NCBI GenBank assembly: GCA_023432465.1
Contig: JAEYUO010000055.1
Location: forward strand, 1-41,539
DNA from: Planctomycetota bacterium
GTDB lineage: Bacteria; Planctomycetota; Phycisphaerae; Phycisphaerales; UBA1924
Length of the DNA stretch: 41,539 nucleotides
Direction of reading: 5' to 3'
Both the position numbers and the translations under genes were made by a program. Positions 8,682 through 16,748 of the stretch are shown here, one piece after another (within the stretch, counting starts at the first letter, position 1; the number at the start of each line of letters is the position of its first letter). The notes under the pieces are model-generated. The model did no database searches, was not told the origin of the DNA, and saw only the letters and a program-made list of their open reading frames with translations.

Positions 8682-9555
8682 CGGAGAGGGTGAGCGACTG
8701 TTCACGGGCGAGACCGACCAGCCGCTGGAGCTTCCAGAGCAGGATGAGGTAGAGCACCCAGGCCACCAGCGGTCCGATGCCCACGCAGAGAGCTCCAACG
8801 GTGTACAGAAGCGGCAGGAGCCACATATAGGTGCGGGTCTTCTCCACCATGTCCTCATCGGGGATCCGCTGCGCCAACCACCGGACGTAGAGCATCGTGG
8901 CGAAGAACATGACCGCTCCGGCGATTGTCCCGATCAGGCTGATTGCCCCGGAGGTGACCGCCACAGCGATGGCCGGATTCGGCCCCATCGGCGCGCCCGC
9001 GGGGGTGATCGATGCTCCGAAGTAGCCAACCGCCAGACCGATCGCCTGAACCGCGGCCGACACGGCGACGGCGGAGCGGACCACACGCCGCGCGGTTCGG
9101 GGCTGTTCTCGCTGGCTGTTGGCAGGATCGGGGGCGGTCAGAAGCCAGTAGCCGATCAGCGAGGCGGTGGTGGCAAGCACGCTGATGCCGGCGCCTCCGA
9201 GGGTGACCCATGCCGGTGCGGCCCCCACGCGCACCGCCCCGCCCCCTCCACCCCCCGGAGGAGGACTGAAGCCGCCAATGGCGAAGATGGCCACGACCGC
9301 CGCCCCGGCAAGAAGTAGTCCCGCGAGCAGGTTCGCGATATTGGTGTAGATGACAATGCGTGCGCCGAGCACGAGCGAGGCGAGATACTCTGGCCCGGCA
9401 AAGCGAAGCAGGCCGCCTTGAAGCGAGGCTTCCACCGACCACGAACACTCCGGGCACTTGCCGGTGACCTGGAGGCCACGCAGCTCATAGCCGCAGCGCG
9501 TGCAGGCGACCTCGTGCTCGACCAACTGGATTGGCGGGGGAACCCGGGACTCCAT
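8674..9555 (-). CDS. Zinc-ribbon membrane protein
   Basis: The 293-residue product starts with a zinc ribbon, CTRCGYELRGL...CPECS, within residues 18-38. Several hydrophobic segments follow, clearly near 60-95, 112-140, 160-185, 195-222 and 240-275. The pattern C-x2-C-G-Y-[DE]-L-R-G-L is recurrent in planctomycete membrane proteins of unknown role and reappears at 32571-33497 and 33897-34865. A glycine/proline-rich linker separates the first two membrane segments. ATG 9555 has no Shine-Dalgarno sequence but a TAGCCT hexamer ends 6 nt upstream, so it may be leaderless. The function is unknown; an inner-membrane location is inferred. Confidence 0.75.
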   Translation of the reverse strand: MESRVPPPIQLVEHEVACTRCGYELRGLQVTGKCPECSWSVEASLQGGLLRFAGPEYLASLVLGARIVIYTNIANLLAGLLLAGAAVVAIFAIGGFSPPPGGGGGGAVRVGAAPAWVTLGGAGISVLATTASLIGYWLLTAPDPANSQREQPRTARRVVRSAVAVSAAVQAIGLAVGYFGASITPAGAPMGPNPAIAVAVTSGAISLIGTIAGAVMFFATMLYVRWLAQRIPDEDMVEKTRTYMWLLPLLYTVGALCVGIGPLVAWVLYLILLWKLQRLVGLAREQSLTLSAA

Positions 9556-9561
9556 GTGCGC

Positions 9562-9567
9562 AGGCTA
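9562..9567 (-). promoter_or_regulatory. Possible -10 box for a leaderless start at 9555
   Basis: The minus strand reads TAGCCT (TAnnnT) and ends exactly 6 nt before the ATG at 9555. The gene lacks a Shine-Dalgarno sequence. The spacing matches the candidate boxes at 9692, 32505, 33779 and 36002. Confidence 0.35.
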
Positions 9568-9691
9568 CCGGGTTTGGGGCGGCGTGCCAATGTGCACAGG
9601 ATCGGAAGGTTGTTCCGCCGACGCGGCGGCGGGCCGGCCGGGGTGGTGAGCACGGGAGGGAACGGACGGCCCCCGGCTGCAAGAGAGGTTG

Positions 9692-9697
9692 TACAAT
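9692..9697 (+). promoter_or_regulatory. Probable -10 box of the toxin-antitoxin operon, leaderless start
   Basis: TACAAT (5 of 6 to consensus) ends 6 nt before the antitoxin ATG at 9704, which would put the transcript start on or next to the start codon. No ribosome binding site is seen at normal spacing to 9704. No clear -35 is visible. Confidence 0.45.
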
Positions 9698-9703
9698 GGC
9701 GGC

Positions 9704-9895
9704 ATGACGGTTTCACAACTTCGCCGACAGATCAAGAAGGCCATCGACTCCGTTCCCGCGGATCGCCTGGCGTCACTTGCCGACTACGCCGAGTTTCTCG
9801 CGAGGCCGGAGTTGAAAAAGCGACTTGGGAAAGCGGAGAGGGACTTCACGAGCAAAAAGGGGACCGCGTGGCGGTCGGTGCGGCGCGATGTATGA
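9704..9895 (+). CDS. RelB/ParD-like antitoxin
   Basis: This is a 63-residue protein directly before, and overlapping by 8 nt, a RelE/ParE-family toxin gene, the usual antitoxin-first order. It is helical and charged: an N-terminal SQLRRQIKKAIDSVP segment, then LASLADYAEFLARPEL, and a basic tail ending WRSVRRDV. Short antitoxins with a similar ending are common beside RelE-type toxins. An in-frame TTG at 9689 is possible, but ATG 9704 fits the -10 box better. It probably neutralises the toxin and represses the operon; both roles are inferred from context. Confidence 0.7.
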   Translation: MTVSQLRRQIKKAIDSVPADRLASLADYAEFLARPELKKRLGKAERDFTSKKGTAWRSVRRDV

Positions 9896-10148
9896 GGTCG
9901 TTCTGTCTCCGGAAGCGGCCAACTTCTTCGCCGAAGCGGATCTGCCATTGGCGAAGAAGCTGGCACGGTGCTTCGCGCAGCTCGAACAGGAGCCGCGAAA
10001 GCACAACAACATCAAGCGGTTGACGGGTGAGTTCTCGGGATACTCGCGGTTTCGAATCGGCGACTGGCGAGTGATTTTTCGGATCGATGGTGCGACGGAT
10101 CGTGTGCTCGTGATGTCGATCGCGCACCGACGCGAGGTCTACGAGTAG
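9888..10148 (+). CDS. RelE/ParE-family toxin
   Basis: This 86-residue protein has the RelE/ParE layout: an N-terminal YEVVLSPEAANFF strand, helices with KLARCFAQLEQEP, a central LTGEFSGYSRFRIGDWRVIFRID and a C-terminal IAHRREVYE. The RIGDWRVIF strand and the late H-R-R-x-V-Y are the recognisable family hallmarks. RelE members cleave mRNA at the ribosome whereas ParE members poison gyrase; the sequence alone does not decide. The ATG at 9888 lies inside the end of the antitoxin gene (ATGTATGA overlap), implying translational coupling. Confidence 0.85.
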   Translation: MYEVVLSPEAANFFAEADLPLAKKLARCFAQLEQEPRKHNNIKRLTGEFSGYSRFRIGDWRVIFRIDGATDRVLVMSIAHRREVYE

Positions 10149-10250
10149 GCTGGCTTCGACGACGCTTAGACTGATTGCGGGCAATTGCCGCGATGTGCGC
10201 CTATGGCTTGCGCCCGGCGTCCGACCCGGTCCGCGGGAATTCGCATGGAG

Positions 10251-11219
10251 TCACCGCCCCGCTCCCACCGCGTGCTTGCCCAGCACGCGTTCGGCGTAGT
10301 CGTTCATCGCATCGCGGAGCTGCTCGAAGCTCTCCAGCACGTAGTAGATGGGCTGGAAGTGGTCGATCTCGAAGGGTGTTTCGCAGATGCGGTCGAGGTC
10401 AAAGGGTCTCCACTCGGCGACGGGGCGCGCGGTGCATGGCTCCGCGCCCGGCTTGCCTCTGGCTTCCCATTGGCCTTCGAGCGAGTACTTGCTCTCGCCG
10501 TGGCTGCTGACCAGTCCCGATCCGTAGACCTTCACCTTGCCGTCTTCCTTGATGAGCCCGAACTCGACCGTGAACCAGAACAGGCGGCCGAGGCGCTCGA
10601 TGTGGTGGGCATCATCGCAGAGCAGCGCGGCCTTGCCGTAGGTCTGGAGGAAGTCGGCAAAGACGCGGCTGGCGTGCAGGGGCACGTGGCCGAAGACATC
10701 GTGGAAAATGTCCGGTTCGGGCAGATAGTCCATGACCTCCCGCGGCCGGATGAGCACGGTCGTGGGGAACTGCCGCGCCGCGAGGCACGCGAAGAAGGCC
10801 TTGGCGGGCAGATAGCCCGGGACGCCGAAGCTTGCCCAGTCGCTGACTTCGCCGAGGTAGCGGTTGATGCCCTCGAGCCTGGTGCCCTTCTTGAGGATCG
10901 TGCCGTCGGTGATCTCACAATCCTGAGTGAGGGTGGTGTCGCACAGGAGGGGCAGTCGGTCGGGGCTGAGGCGGAGGATTTTGAGACCGTCGATGAACGT
11001 GCGGCTGACCTGCGCTTCGAGCATGTCCCAGCGTCGCGTGAACAGGTCGCGCCAGACCTCGTGGTCGGCGCGGGTGTACTTGTGGTACTGCTGGGTGATA
11101 TAGAACCGCTCGGCATCGATCTGCTCGGCGCGCAAATTCGGGGCCTTGTCCGCCGCGGCCTGGGCCTGGCGGGTCTCGTCGCTGTCGATGATGTTGTTGT
11201 ACTTGATATCACCGCGCAT
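10251..11219 (-). CDS. phhA: Aromatic amino acid hydroxylase (phenylalanine 4-monooxygenase-like)
   Basis: The 322-residue protein is a tetrahydropterin-dependent, non-haem iron aromatic amino acid hydroxylase, most likely converting phenylalanine to tyrosine. The iron-binding facial triad is visible: the two histidines of HDVFGH (about 173 and 178 from ATG 11219) and the glutamate of FWFTVEFGL (about 219). The GYLPAKAFFACLA and SRTFIDGL segments are typical of the catalytic domain. There is no N-terminal ACT regulatory domain of the animal type. ATG 11219 is chosen because GGAGGG lies 7 nt upstream; the 21 extra residues of the longer frame lack support. No pterin-recycling gene is nearby. 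Confidence 0.9.
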   Translation of the reverse strand: MRGDIKYNNIIDSDETRQAQAAADKAPNLRAEQIDAERFYITQQYHKYTRADHEVWRDLFTRRWDMLEAQVSRTFIDGLKILRLSPDRLPLLCDTTLTQDCEITDGTILKKGTRLEGINRYLGEVSDWASFGVPGYLPAKAFFACLAARQFPTTVLIRPREVMDYLPEPDIFHDVFGHVPLHASRVFADFLQTYGKAALLCDDAHHIERLGRLFWFTVEFGLIKEDGKVKVYGSGLVSSHGESKYSLEGQWEARGKPGAEPCTARPVAEWRPFDLDRICETPFEIDHFQPIYYVLESFEQLRDAMNDYAERVLGKHAVGAGR

Positions 11220-11304
11220 CAGCTTGCCCTCCGCAGCATCGGAATCGATAGGAGATGATACGTCGAACGCCGCCGTCACCACGGCGGAAGCCGCGGGCAG
11301 ACCC

Positions 11305-11333
11305 TTGACTTTTCGGCGGCGGTCGGATAAGCG
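11305..11333 (+). promoter_or_regulatory. Weak promoter candidate for the small gene at 11385
   Basis: TTGACT (11305-11310, 5 of 6 to the -35 consensus) is followed after 17 nt by TAAGCG, a poor -10. It lies between the divergent phhA and the 70-residue gene. Confidence 0.22.
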
Positions 11334-11384
11334 TATTCAAAGCGGCTGAGTTGAACGAACGGGGGGCCATTGGGAGCTCGTGCC

Positions 11385-11597
11385 ATGGCCATCGATCCGA
11401 TGCTGTATCGCAAACTCTCCGGGCGAACCGGGGACCCTCACACGCGGCTGGGGGAGGCGCTGGCGAAGAATGCCAAGGCCAAGTCGCAAAGGGATGAGAT
11501 GCCCAAGGGCCTGAGCGGGGGCCTTCGGACAACCCGGATGCCGGGGATCTTCGCTCAGATCTTCTTCTGGTTCAAGGATCGCGGGCGCGAGAAGTAG
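11385..11597 (+). CDS. Small conserved-looking protein of unknown function
   Basis: This is a 70-residue reading frame starting at ATG 11385 with a weak GGGAG upstream. The sequence is basic and includes LYRKLSGRTGDPHTRLGEALAKNAKAK in two parts, then a GLSGGLRTTRMPG turn-rich stretch and a short hydrophobic GIFAQIFFWF followed by KDRGREK. It has no recognised family. The balanced composition and the tight fit between neighbours favour a real gene, but no homologue check is possible. It could be a small peripheral membrane protein, given the amphipathic hydrophobic end. Confidence 0.5.
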   Translation: MAIDPMLYRKLSGRTGDPHTRLGEALAKNAKAKSQRDEMPKGLSGGLRTTRMPGIFAQIFFWFKDRGREK

Positions 11598-11678
11598 GGG
11601 GCATTGAGGCCTGCACACTGTTCATGGATGCCGCGGAACCCGTGCTCGCTGGGGGCGAATGGGTGTACCATGGAACCC

Positions 11679-11963
11679 ATGAAGCAGGCCATGACACAGA
11701 GGCGATTCGGCACAGCGGCGGTTCTGTGCGTCGCGGCGGTTGTTTCCTGCCTTGCCGGCTGTTCCGGCGGCGGTTCGGGGTCGCAGCAGCAGGCGTCAAG
11801 CGGCGGATTCTTCGGGCTGTTTGCGAAGAAGGACCCGAATGCGGATCTGACGCCGGAAGAGGGTCAGAAGCTGCTTGCGGAGATTCGCAAGGACAACAGC
11901 CGGTTGCAGAAGCTGACGCCGGGTGAGCGGCGGTACATTGCACGGGTCACGGCCGCGCAGTGA
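11679..11963 (+). CDS. Small lipoprotein of unknown function
   Basis: From ATG 11679 this is a 94-residue protein with a basic start (MKQAMTQRR), a hydrophobic core and a clear lipobox, CLAGC, followed by a Gly/Ser-rich linker. The mature part is short, helical and charged, with LTPEEGQKLLAEIRKD and LTPGERRYIARV segments. It should be a lipid-anchored periplasmic or outer-membrane protein. ATG 11670 and ATG 11691 are in-frame alternatives. TACCAT lies 7 nt upstream of 11679, so a leaderless start is possible. It converges on the last pseudopilin-like gene with a 14-nt gap. Confidence 0.65.
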   Translation: MKQAMTQRRFGTAAVLCVAAVVSCLAGCSGGGSGSQQQASSGGFFGLFAKKDPNADLTPEEGQKLLAEIRKDNSRLQKLTPGERRYIARVTAAQ

Positions 11964-11977
11964 GCGCCCAGGGTGCG

Positions 11978-13249
11978 CTACCGGCCATCCCAGCGGAAGC
12001 TGCCGGGGACGGCCGTGACGGTCGCATCTACTTCTGTGTAGCCCGGGGGAGGATTGGCGGCGATGGTTGGGTTGGCGACGAACTGGGTTGCGCTGGAGAC
12101 CGTGACGGCTCCGTCGCAGAGCCACGTGCCGTTGATTCGGGGTGATTGTTCGAACGACGTTGTGGCCGCACCCATGACATGAAAGAGTCCGTGGAGTTCA
12201 GAGGGGGCGGTTGCGCGGGTGCCGACGACAACAACTATGCCCAGGAGGTTCGCTCCAAGCAGCGGGACCTCGACGGTTCCAGTTTCGGGCCGGATGCGGA
12301 CGGATGCACTGGAACCGCCGGCGGCGATCAGCGACGGCATCCCGGTTGAGGGAGGTTCCCAGGCGACCTTGTTGCGGACATCCAGTCTCGCGGTGCCGTT
12401 GAGTTCAACGAGCAGCGTTGCCTGGATGATGGCCTCGCTGATTTCGAGCGTTCTGCCATATGGCACGCGGATGAGGTAGATTCCGGAGGCGTTCTGGGGG
12501 CCGTAGGGGTTTGCGGACTTCGAGAGGATTGTCGAGGAGATCCTTCCGCTGCCGATGCTCCAGTAGGAGATCTCGGTGGCTCGGGGCGCGTACTCGGTGG
12601 CGATGGAAATGCCGGGAACGGTCTTGTTCGGGGATGGCTGGGTGACAAAGCCCACGATCGAGCCGGTGTTGTTGATGGAGGCCGCCTCCACGTCACCCGT
12701 GATCGATTGCGAGTTGGTCAGGGGTCCGTCGCAGGAGATCGCTCCGCCCGAGGACGAGAGAGGGGCGCTGACAGTGATCGAGGTTTCGCTGTGAAGTGTC
12801 GACGAGAGGACGGGGAGAGCCTTGGTGCCTCCAGGCTTTCCGACGAGCGAGAACCGACGGCCGGCGAGTCCGACTGTCGCCTCGCCGGAGAGCCTCACCG
12901 GCTGGTCGGGGTTGTTGGTCATGTCGTTGTCGAGCTGATCGGTCTGCTTCCAGCTGAGGGAGCCGCCGCCAAGGGCGACGGGGGTGTTCCACGCATCGCA
13001 ACCGCCCGTCACCCGCCAGTTGGTGTCGCTGTTGACCGTGGCGAGCGCGAGGTCCACGGCCGAGGAGGCGAGCACGCTCGCCTGAAGGCAGTTGTTGTCC
13101 GCTGCCGCGTTTCGGATGCTGATCCGCGAGGAGACGGCAACAGCAAAGCCGATGACGGTGAGGAGGGAGCCCATGCCCAGGACCAGCATGTAGACCCCGC
13201 CGCGGCGGAGATGAGGGGCATGAGGATGGGTGGTGCGTCGATGGGGCAT
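11978..13249 (-). CDS. PilX/GspK-like minor pseudopilin-type protein
   Basis: This is the last gene of the pilus/secretion operon, 423 residues from ATG 13249. After a basic leader (HAPHLRRGG) comes one hydrophobic segment, VYMLVLGMGSLLTVIGFAV, then a short helix rich in Ala/Asn and a large beta-rich periplasmic domain. This matches the PilX N-terminal or GspK type, and the glutamate usual at position 5 of prepilins is absent, as in GspK. The gene starts 7 nt after the previous stop. It probably sits at the tip of the pseudopilus; that is inferred from family and gene order. The long in-frame upstream extension overlaps the preceding gene and is rejected. Confidence 0.75.
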   Translation of the reverse strand: MPHRRTTHPHAPHLRRGGVYMLVLGMGSLLTVIGFAVAVSSRISIRNAAADNNCLQASVLASSAVDLALATVNSDTNWRVTGGCDAWNTPVALGGGSLSWKQTDQLDNDMTNNPDQPVRLSGEATVGLAGRRFSLVGKPGGTKALPVLSSTLHSETSITVSAPLSSSGGAISCDGPLTNSQSITGDVEAASINNTGSIVGFVTQPSPNKTVPGISIATEYAPRATEISYWSIGSGRISSTILSKSANPYGPQNASGIYLIRVPYGRTLEISEAIIQATLLVELNGTARLDVRNKVAWEPPSTGMPSLIAAGGSSASVRIRPETGTVEVPLLGANLLGIVVVVGTRATAPSELHGLFHVMGAATTSFEQSPRINGTWLCDGAVTVSSATQFVANPTIAANPPPGYTEVDATVTAVPGSFRWDGR

Positions 13250-13256
13250 GAGGTTC

Positions 13257-13967
13257 TCACTTTCCTTCGACGACAACGACCTCTTTCTCCTCCTCCGGCG
13301 CGATGAGCACCGGGGCGGGACTGAGGGTGGAGACGGGGGCGTTGAAGTGGGTCGCGCCGCCCGCGAGCAGGGAGCCGGAACGGCCGACTCTGAGCTTGAT
13401 ACGGGTCGCGGTGACGTGCGAGACGCCGACCTGGGGTGTCGCGGCATCGACGATGGCGGCGCGGGACTTCAGAGCGGTGAGCGTCCGGATGTCTCCGGCA
13501 GGACTTGTAACGGTGATGGTGATGCGCCGGAGCCCGGTGCCGGCGTCGTCGCTATCGACCTTGTTCGGGTTGGAGATCGTCACGTTTTCGACGATCACCT
13601 CGCGCGACCACTGGGTCGCCCAGCCGATCTTGACGCCGTCGGCATCGGTCGGGGGGCTGTCGATGTACTTGTTGAAGTCGTCCACATCGTCGAGAGTCGT
13701 GCGGTGATCCGTGGTTTCGCCGGAGTCGATCCCGAAGCCGCTTCCGCCCTGGGGATCGCTGAAAGACGTCGCGAGAATCTCGGCCATCAGCGAGACGGCG
13801 AGGCTCTGGCCACGGCGCCACTCGCGCTCGCGGGCCGCGGCCTGCGCAGAGCCGCCGACGACGGAGAGCGCGGCGGCGATCATGACACCGACGATGATCG
13901 TGGAGATCGCCGCTTCGACCAGCGTGAACGCGTGAGCGGCGGGGCGCTTGGGATGGGGGTGAGGCAT
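13257..13967 (-). CDS. PilV/GspI-like prepilin
   Basis: The 236-residue protein has a canonical type III signal: a basic leader, then HA/FTLVEAAIS with the conserved glutamate at mature position 5, followed by a hydrophobic helix (TIIVGVMIAAALSVVGG). The rest is a variable periplasmic domain ending in an acidic, valine-rich tail (EEEKEVVVVEGK). ATG 13967 has GAGG about 8 nt upstream and lies 5 nt after the preceding stop. By its place between the PilW- and PilX-like genes it is assigned as a PilV/GspI-type minor pseudopilin. The specific type is an inference; the prepilin nature is directly visible. Confidence 0.82.
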   Translation of the reverse strand: MPHPHPKRPAAHAFTLVEAAISTIIVGVMIAAALSVVGGSAQAAAREREWRRGQSLAVSLMAEILATSFSDPQGGSGFGIDSGETTDHRTTLDDVDDFNKYIDSPPTDADGVKIGWATQWSREVIVENVTISNPNKVDSDDAGTGLRRITITVTSPAGDIRTLTALKSRAAIVDAATPQVGVSHVTATRIKLRVGRSGSLLAGGATHFNAPVSTLSPAPVLIAPEEEKEVVVVEGK

Positions 13968-13972
13968 GGTGA

Positions 13973-14947
13973 TTACCTCGATACGCTGGTGGCGGTGCCG
14001 TAGAGCTGGAAGACGAAGTTCTGGGATTGACCGTGGCCCTGCCAGGATGCACCGCTGGTCGTTGAAGTCGCCATCCAGATGTTGAAGGGCATGGTGGGTG
14101 TCGATGAGGCGAGCAGGCCGACTTCGCAGGCGTCGCTGGAGCCCGAGAGGCCGTGAATCATGATCGCCACGGGCTGGCCGGCGGGGATGGGCTGGCAGTC
14201 GGGGAGAAGAAACTCGTCGCTTCGGAAGGATGTTCCGAGTTGAGTCTCCTTCACTTCGAGCGTGGTGTAGGGCGTGGTGCCGGGTGTGTTGTCGGCGTTG
14301 AGCGGGACGAGTGAGATGAGGAAGGTGGCATCGGCCGTGCCACGCTGTCGCAGAAGCAACTGGACCCTTGTGGCTTTCCATGAGACCACATCGCCTGCGA
14401 AGGATGGTCGCAGGACCTGCGCGGCCCTGTTGGCGCTGGTGATGACCGTCGATGTCGATGAGGAGCCCGCGTGGGCAGAGAACTCCGCGATGAGCCGTTC
14501 CGCGGATTCCGCGGACTGGAGCCCCGGTCGGATGGCGTAGGTGAGGTTCAGGTCGCGGACATCCGCGGCGACGATGCCGGCTGGCCCGCCATTGGTGCTG
14601 CGCGTGAGGGGATGGCCCCGTACGCCGGACCATGCGTAGCGGATGTGCTCGGCGACACCGTCTCCATCTCGATCGGGCACTTCGAACCAGACGGCGTACT
14701 CGGTGCGCTCGAAGAAGCGGGTGGCCTCGGAGAGGTCGGCCTGCAGATCGGCGAGCGCCTGGGAAGCCAGTCGATCGCCATCGAGCGGGCTGTCCCCCCG
14801 CTCAAGAGAGGAGGATGCGGTGATCAGGACGATGCCCATCGCGCCGACGAGGATGCCGGAGACGGCCATCGCGAGCACAAGCTCGACGAGAGAGAAGGCT
14901 GCGCGGAGTCTATTGGATGCTGGCATGGCCGGTCTCTGGGTCGACAC
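13973..14947 (-). CDS. PilW/GspJ-like prepilin
   Basis: This is a 324-residue prepilin with RAA/FSLVELVLAMAVSGIL at the N-terminus, including Glu5, and a large periplasmic domain. That domain contains DRDGDGVAEHIRYAW, reminiscent of the GspJ/PilW family. The gene overlaps the upstream GspH/FimT-like gene by 38 nt if ATG 14947 is used, or 17 nt from ATG 14926 (MPASN), so translation is likely coupled. The minor pseudopilin type is inferred from size and order. Confidence 0.82.
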   Translation of the reverse strand: MSTQRPAMPASNRLRAAFSLVELVLAMAVSGILVGAMGIVLITASSSLERGDSPLDGDRLASQALADLQADLSEATRFFERTEYAVWFEVPDRDGDGVAEHIRYAWSGVRGHPLTRSTNGGPAGIVAADVRDLNLTYAIRPGLQSAESAERLIAEFSAHAGSSSTSTVITSANRAAQVLRPSFAGDVVSWKATRVQLLLRQRGTADATFLISLVPLNADNTPGTTPYTTLEVKETQLGTSFRSDEFLLPDCQPIPAGQPVAIMIHGLSGSSDACEVGLLASSTPTMPFNIWMATSTTSGASWQGHGQSQNFVFQLYGTATSVSR

Positions 14948-15365
14948 TGATCACACGGACAAACTCACCGGAGTAGACGGAGATGGTTCCGACGCTGACG
15001 GGCCTGCCGAAGTGGTTGTATTCCACTTCCGTGGACCCATCAGGGTTGGAGAACTTCATCCGGACGCGGTATGGGTCGCTCCTGAGGTTGATGAGGTCCA
15101 ACTCGGCGGCGCTCGACTCAAACCACTTGAACTGCATGGTGCCCTCATCGACGTTGAAGGTGACCTTGCAGGCGCCGCCCCGCGTGCGGGCGCGGGTGCG
15201 GGCATCGTCGAGGGTCGAGACGACGCGCCGGGCCGCGGCATCGACGCGGGCGGCCTCGGCGCTGCGGGCGAAGCGGACCGAAGCGACGCCGGCGATGATG
15301 GCGATGATCGCCATGCTGACGACGAGCTCGATCAGGGAGAAGCCTCGTGGTCGGTAGGGATTCAT
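14910..15365 (-). CDS. GspH/FimT-like prepilin
   Basis: The 151-residue protein begins MNPYRPRG/FSLIELVVSMAIIAIIAG, a textbook prepilin cleavage site with Glu5. The following SVRFARSAEAARVDAAARRVVSTLDDARTRAR segment is typical of GspH/FimT proteins, whose helix runs into a small beta-domain. It follows the major pseudopilin gene after 114 nt, a stretch in which I see no gene. Confidence 0.87.
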   Translation of the reverse strand: MNPYRPRGFSLIELVVSMAIIAIIAGVASVRFARSAEAARVDAAARRVVSTLDDARTRARTRGGACKVTFNVDEGTMQFKWFESSAAELDLINLRSDPYRVRMKFSNPDGSTEVEYNHFGRPVSVGTISVYSGEFVRVISVDPETGHASIQ

Positions 15366-15479
15366 GCTGTCGCCTTGGAACGTAAACCGCCCGGGGGTGC
15401 CGCCGCGAGTTGCGTCGGTGCCTCCGGGCGGACGGTGAGCAGGGTGAGTTCGGCTTCGGCGTCGAGGCCGTCACGCGGA

Positions 15480-15959
15480 TCAATACTCGGAGTAAGCCTT
15501 GCCGTTGGCATCCTTGTCGGTGCCCGCGTTGGCGGTGATGACACCGGTCGTGGCGTTGTAGAGCCAGCCGATTCCGGCGGCATCCGCGGCGGCGATTCCG
15601 GCCGAGCCCTTCTTGCCGCCAACGGTCTGGACGGGGATGGCGCGGAGGTACGGGCCGTAGATGTATCCGCCGGTCTGCGTGCCGTCGGGGGTGACGACGC
15701 CCAGCTCGTTGGTGTACTTGGTGAGCTGGTCGGCGATCTTGTCGGCGGCCGGGAACGTGTTGTTGTGCTCGGCGGCGTAGAGATCGATCGCCTTGCGGAG
15801 CGCGGCGAGGTTGCTCTGCAGCGCGCCGTCGTTGGCGCCCGATGCGCCGCGGCTCATGCGCGGGATGGCGATCGCGGCGATGATACCGATGATCACCACG
15901 ACGATGACCAGCTCGATGAGGCTGAAGGCTCGGGACTTGCGGATCGCACCGGTGTACAT
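15480..15959 (-). CDS. GspG-like major pseudopilin
   Basis: From ATG 15959 the product has 159 residues and reads KSRA/FSLIELVIVVVIIGIIAAIAIPRM, the strongest prepilin signal of the operon. A helix with LAALRKAIDLYAAEHNNTFP follows, and a C-terminal domain with GYIYGPYLRAIP and a WLYNATTG segment, the pattern of GspG-type pseudopilins. A good ribosome site (GAGGAG) lies 9 nt upstream. It is separated from the preceding gene by 134 nt containing a predicted structured leader, so it may be expressed at a level different from the machinery genes. A second, related gene lies at 24661. Confidence 0.9.
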   Translation of the reverse strand: MYTGAIRKSRAFSLIELVIVVVIIGIIAAIAIPRMSRGASGANDGALQSNLAALRKAIDLYAAEHNNTFPAADKIADQLTKYTNELGVVTPDGTQTGGYIYGPYLRAIPVQTVGGKKGSAGIAAADAAGIGWLYNATTGVITANAGTDKDANGKAYSEY

Positions 15960-15967
15960 GTCTTGAA

Positions 15968-16059
15968 CTCCTCTGTCTTCTTGGCGACCGGGGACAACGG
16001 CCGCGGGCGTGTGCTGCATTGGCTATCGCCCGGGAAGGCAGCAGGGTTGAGAGACAAAG
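15968..16059 (-). promoter_or_regulatory. Structured leader before the major pseudopilin
   Basis: On the minus strand CTTTGTCT (16059-16052) can pair with AGACAGAG (15978-15971), 8 bp with one G-U, and the second strand runs into the ribosome site GAGGAG (15973-15968). Inside lies a second stem, TGCTGC (16043-16038) with GCAGCA (16017-16012), enclosing a small GGC-GATA-GCC hairpin. This could sequester the ribosome site. It matches no riboswitch consensus I can recall. Confidence 0.35.
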
Positions 16060-16093
16060 ACCAGAAACGGCCGAAAAAGCATGGCCGATGAGG

Positions 16094-16693
16094 TCAGTTG
16101 GACTGAGGCGACCGATAACCGCGGTTGGCGGTATCGGGGTTGAGCTCCAGCCGGACCGTAGCGTGGGTCATCGTGTCTTCGAGCAACACGCCCTCGCGGT
16201 CGATCTCCCGGACTCGGAAGCCGGTGCCCGGAACTTCGGCACCGAGCGCGTAGAGTGTGCCATTGATCATGGCGGCGCTGGAGCCCGTCGTCCGGGTCGC
16301 GGTAAGGCGGAGCTGCTGGCGCAGCTTTGCCGCCTGCTCGGCTGCCTTGCTCTGGCGTTCGAGGAGGCTCTGACGTTCCATCTCGCGCTCGAGCATGTCG
16401 GCGAGAGCTTCGGGCGGAGCGAAGGCGTCGGTGATCGTGGCGTCGGCGTTGAGATTTAGCCGCTCCTCCATGTTCACCAGCTGGGCGGTGATTGAGACGG
16501 TGAGCGCATCCGTGTCCGGCTCAACCTTGCCTGCGGCGGGGGCCACGGCATCGGAGAGGGTGCGGTCCAGCACGCCATCAGCGGCCAGCGAGGGCGTCGC
16601 GCCACCGCCCAGGACGAGCTTGTCGGTGATGAGTGCCGCGACGGCCAGGCCGAGGATGGCACCAACGACTTTGCGGTTCTTTGCTGTGTTCAC
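16094..16693 (-). CDS. GspB/PilP-like assembly protein
   Basis: The 199-residue protein starts at GTG 16693 and has one N-terminal membrane segment (VVGAILGLAVAALITDKLVLG). A helical region rich in Glu/Gln follows (about 105-145), then a C-terminal domain with AAMINGTLYALGAEVPGTGF and VREIDREGVLLED. That last domain resembles the small beta-domain shared by GspB, GspC and PilP proteins, which link the inner-membrane platform to the secretin. A membrane anchor rather than a lipobox favours GspB/GspC over PilP. It sits 55 nt after the PilO-like gene, the usual place for PilP. No secretin gene is visible. Confidence 0.65.
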   Translation of the reverse strand: MNTAKNRKVVGAILGLAVAALITDKLVLGGGATPSLAADGVLDRTLSDAVAPAAGKVEPDTDALTVSITAQLVNMEERLNLNADATITDAFAPPEALADMLEREMERQSLLERQSKAAEQAAKLRQQLRLTATRTTGSSAAMINGTLYALGAEVPGTGFRVREIDREGVLLEDTMTHATVRLELNPDTANRGYRSPQSN

Positions 16694-16748
16694 GCTCTAG
16701 ACAAACAATTCAGAGCGCGGGAGTGCAAGCCCCGCCCGGATTGACGGG

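Noticed and set aside
10180..10189. GGCAATTGCC palindrome between the toxin gene and phhA
   Set aside because: It is a short perfect palindrome between convergent genes but too short, without loop or T-run, to call a terminator or operator.
14643..16091. 482-residue plus-strand reading frame across the pseudopilin genes
   Set aside because: It crosses two real genes with prepilin signals on the other strand and part of a third; the translation is low complexity.
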